Made by a program: the position numbers and the translations under genes | The notes under the pieces: generated by a model | What the model was told of the DNA's origin: nothing | The model's input: only the letters and a program-made list of their open reading frames with translations | Database searches by the model: none | DNA from: Mycolicibacterium peregrinum | GTDB taxonomy: Bacteria; Actinomycetota; Actinomycetes; Mycobacteriales; Mycobacteriaceae | Length of the DNA stretch: 64,000 nucleotides | Direction: 5' to 3' | Assembly: GCF_002102345.1 (NCBI RefSeq) | Contig: NZ_LQPP01000044.1 | Location: 41,494 to 105,493, forward strand | In this document: piece by piece, positions 62,043 to 64,000 of the stretch | How positions within the stretch are numbered: the stretch's first letter is position 1 | How the letters are laid out: every line of letters begins with the position of its first letter

Positions 62043-62783
62043 TCAGCCTGCCGCCGACTGGGCGATCTGCAGCGCTTCCCGCGCACCGCCCTTCAGCGCC
62101 TCACTACTGAGCAGCAGCCACGCGGTCAGCCCGTCGGCGGTACCGGAGGCGAATCCCCGTGCAGCAGCCCGGTACTCCCCCGTCTTCCGCATCCAGTGCA
62201 CTTCGGGAACGCCCAGCCCGTGCGGATCGAGCCCGCTGGCGATGGTCACCAGGCGCGACACCGCGCGGGCCACCACCCCGTCGGCGGTGCCAAATGGAGC
62301 CAGGCTGAGCAGTTCGCCATGTGCCACCGCGGCCAGCACGGGGGCCGGGACCTTGGAGCCGCCGGCCAGGATTTCGGTCAGCAGCTCAAGACGGCGTCCG
62401 ACGTCGGGGTCGGTACGGGGCCGGCCCAGGTGCTCATCGTCGGTGAGGTCGGCGGCGGCCAAGGCATGCAGCCGGGCCAGGGCCTGCATCGGGGCCCGCT
62501 GCCACACCCCGACCAGCGAGGTGGCGCCACCTTCCAGCGCTTCGGCGACGCGGATGGCACCCGCGGTCACCGGATCGGGTTCGCCGTCGGCGGACAGCTG
62601 GAGGGCCCCGCCGTCGAGCACTGCGGAGGCCCGCGCTGCGCGTAGGGCGGCCTCAGCTGCCGTCTGTGGCCAGCCGCGCAGATTGAACTTGTGTCGATGC
62701 GCCCGGCCCAGGGCCTCACGCGCCTCGTCGCTGGCCGCAGAAACACCGGGCAGGTCCAACAGCGGTGCGAGTGGATCGGTCAT
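62043..62783 (-). CDS. Conserved hypothetical protein (Rv3662c type)
   Basis: 246 aa, mostly helical and Ala-rich, soluble. It opens MTDPLAPLLDLPGVSAASDEAREALGRAHRHKFNLRGWP, and the middle has EALEGGATSLVGVWQRAPMQALARLHALAA and ELLSLAPFGTADGVVARAVSRLVTI. This looks like the helical fold around Fic-type domains (PFGTADG...ARAVSRLV resembles HPFxDGNGRxxR in spacing), but the catalytic His is not present, so I would not call it a Fic enzyme. ATG 62783 is the start; upstream frame is spurious. Convergent with Ms1. Confidence 0.75.
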   Translation of the reverse strand: MTDPLAPLLDLPGVSAASDEAREALGRAHRHKFNLRGWPQTAAEAALRAARASAVLDGGALQLSADGEPDPVTAGAIRVAEALEGGATSLVGVWQRAPMQALARLHALAAADLTDDEHLGRPRTDPDVGRRLELLTEILAGGSKVPAPVLAAVAHGELLSLAPFGTADGVVARAVSRLVTIASGLDPHGLGVPEVHWMRKTGEYRAAARGFASGTADGLTAWLLLSSEALKGGAREALQIAQSAAG

Positions 62784-62890
62784 ACGCGAAACGCTAGCCG
62801 ACCGCTGAACTCCATCTCGCCGACCGTTGGGCGCATGAGTACCGCCGCCCGGCCGGCGTCTTGTGACGTCCCAACGCCGGTGCAACGTTT

Positions 62891-62909
62891 GGTGACTAGG
62901 CTCACATCC
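62891..62909 (+). promoter_or_regulatory. acs promoter: CRP-like site over the -10 of a leaderless transcript
   Basis: GGTGACTAGGCTCACA (62891-62906) matches TGTGA-N6-TCACA at all but the first base. Inside it TAGGCT (62897-62902) is a TANNNT -10 box ending seven bases before ATG 62910, so the transcript would begin at or next to the ATG. CRP bound there should repress. Confidence 0.6.
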
Positions 62910-64000
62910 ATGTCAAACGCGCCAGCGACGTCTACCGAAGTTCCGTCAGCCTATCCGCCGCCTGCCGATTTCGCGGCCAATGCCAACGCGACGGGCGAGT
63001 TGTACGCCGAGGCAGAAAAGGACCGGCTGGCGTTCTGGGCCGCCCAGGCCGACCGGCTGAGCTGGCAGACCCCGTTCAGCGAGGTGCTGGACTGGTCGGA
63101 GGCTCCGTTCGCGAAGTGGTTCGTCGGCGGCAAGCTCAACGTGGCCTACAACTGCGTGGACCGTCACGTCGAGGCAGGCAACGGCGACCGGGTCGCGATC
63201 CACTGGGAGGGTGAGCCCGTCGGCGACGCCCGCGACATCACTTACGCCCAACTCAAGGACGAGGTCAGTAAGGCTGCCAATGCGCTGACCGCACTCGGCC
63301 TGACCGCCGGCGACCGGGTCGCCATCTACATGCCGATGGTGCCCGAGGCGATCGTCGCGATGCTGGCGTGCGCGCGACTGGGCGCCATGCACAGCGTCGT
63401 GTTCGCCGGGTTCTCGGCATCGGCGCTGCGGGCCCGCGTCGAGGACGCCGAGGCCAAGCTCGTCATCACCACCGACGGCCAGTACCGGCGCGGCAAGGCC
63501 GCCTCGCTCAAGGACGCCGTAGATGAAGCCGTCTCGGATCAGCCGTCGGTCGAGCACGTGCTGGTGGTCCGCCGCACCGGCATCGACGTCAACTGGACCG
63601 AGGGTCGCGACCTGTGGTGGCACGAAACCGTCGCGACGGCCTCGACCGAGCACACTCCGGAGGCGTTCGACTCCGAGCAGCCGCTGTTCCTGCTGTACAC
63701 GTCGGGCACCACCGGCAAGCCCAAGGGCATCGTGCACACGTCGGGCGGCTACCTCACCCAGGCCGCCTACACGCATTACAACGTCTTCGACCTCAAACCC
63801 GAGACCGACGTGTACTGGTGCACCGCCGACATCGGCTGGGTGACCGGGCACACCTACATCGTGTACGGCCCGCTGGCCAACGGCGCCACCCAGGTGGTCT
63901 ACGAGGGCACCCCGACCTCGCCGACCGAGCACCGCCACTTCGAGATCATCGAAAAGTACGGCGTCACAATCTATTACACCGCGCCCACGCTGATCCGCAC
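62910..64000 (+). CDS. acs: Acetyl-CoA synthetase, N-terminal part
   Basis: Activates acetate with ATP and CoA. About 363 residues are visible before the window ends, of some 650 expected. The adenylation core motif YTSGTTGKPKG is present near residue 266, with KWFVGGKLNVAYNCVDRHV, GDRVAIYMPMVPEAIVAMLACARLGA and the CTADIGWVTGHTYIVYGPL segment typical of Acs. The C-terminal domain with the acetylated Lys is outside the window. In mycobacteria Acs is inactivated by a cAMP-dependent acetyltransferase. Ortholog of Rv3667. Confidence 0.96.
   Translation, partial: MSNAPATSTEVPSAYPPPADFAANANATGELYAEAEKDRLAFWAAQADRLSWQTPFSEVLDWSEAPFAKWFVGGKLNVAYNCVDRHVEAGNGDRVAIHWEGEPVGDARDITYAQLKDEVSKAANALTALGLTAGDRVAIYMPMVPEAIVAMLACARLGAMHSVVFAGFSASALRARVEDAEAKLVITTDGQYRRGKAASLKDAVDEAVSDQPSVEHVLVVRRTGIDVNWTEGRDLWWHETVATASTEHTPEAFDSEQPLFLLYTSGTTGKPKGIVHTSGGYLTQAAYTHYNVFDLKPETDVYWCTADIGWVTGHTYIVYGPLANGATQVVYEGTPTSPTEHRHFEIIEKYGVTIYYTAPTLIR

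Noticed and set aside
62043..62783. Fic/AMPylase domain
   Set aside because: Only spacing resembles a Fic helix; the catalytic His and GNGR motif are absent.

Overview
The window reads as chromosome from a mycobacterium, most likely a fast-growing Mycolicibacterium close to M. smegmatis. It is GC-rich, uses many GTG and TTG starts and ATGA/GTGA gene overlaps, and follows, with insertions and losses, the gene order of the M. tuberculosis stretch Rv3601c (panD) to Rv3667 (acs). I see no CRISPR array, prophage or insertion sequence. Both ends cut genes: panD at the left and acs at the right.

Layout. 1-8912: a tightly overlapped minus-strand block, ftsH-folE-folP-folB-folK-DUF3180-DUF6779-DUF2520-panC-panD (membrane protease, folate and pantothenate synthesis). 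9033-12896: ephA-like epoxide hydrolase, flavin monooxygenase, alcohol dehydrogenase and the lpqG lipoprotein. 12984-19227: molybdopterin oxidoreductase, hpt, tilS, a DUF2342 metalloprotease and dacB. 19355-22674: ppa, an OHCU decarboxylase, a 2-hydroxyacid dehydrogenase and a class C beta-lactamase-fold hydrolase. 22760-26797: a partner-switching stress cassette, with STAS and anti-sigma kinase genes facing a phosphatase, histidine kinase and response regulator operon. 27398-28500: TerC with a manganese (yybP-ykoY) riboswitch. 28594-36222: a plus-strand run with a Pls/PosA-type synthetase, an M1 peptidase, a flippase-like protein and the PpgS/Rv3632 pair that makes polyprenyl-phosphate-GalNAc. 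36219-41379: TetR, amidohydrolase, galE1 and a large membrane protein.

41449-43941 is a compositionally distinct insertion: one EspA/EspE-like ESX substrate among three lipoprotein loci, one of which is split in frame at a CCCGGGT heptamer. 43969-52164 holds a carboxymuconolactone decarboxylase-like gene, a secreted protein, tRNA-Thr(CGT), the delta' clamp-loader gene, the Rv3645-type adenylate cyclase, topA, Rv3647c and cspA. 52165-55823 has the SftH helicase and an Rv3651-type protein. 55834-60336 is the mycobacterial tad-like cluster (pilin-like proteins, TadC, TadB, TadA, Ssd). 60337-64000 carries two conserved actinobacterial small RNAs, 6C/B11 and Ms1/MTS2823, around an HAD phosphatase, then Rv3662c and acs.

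Regulatory points stand out. Several genes have a TANNNT -10 box 6 to 8 bases before the start codon, which predicts leaderless transcripts. CRP-like palindromes overlap the promoters of Ms1 and acs, in the same window as the major adenylate cyclase. The TerC leader contains a perfect anti-Shine-Dalgarno/Shine-Dalgarno pair. The orthology statements rest on remembered gene order and protein resemblance, not on database searches.
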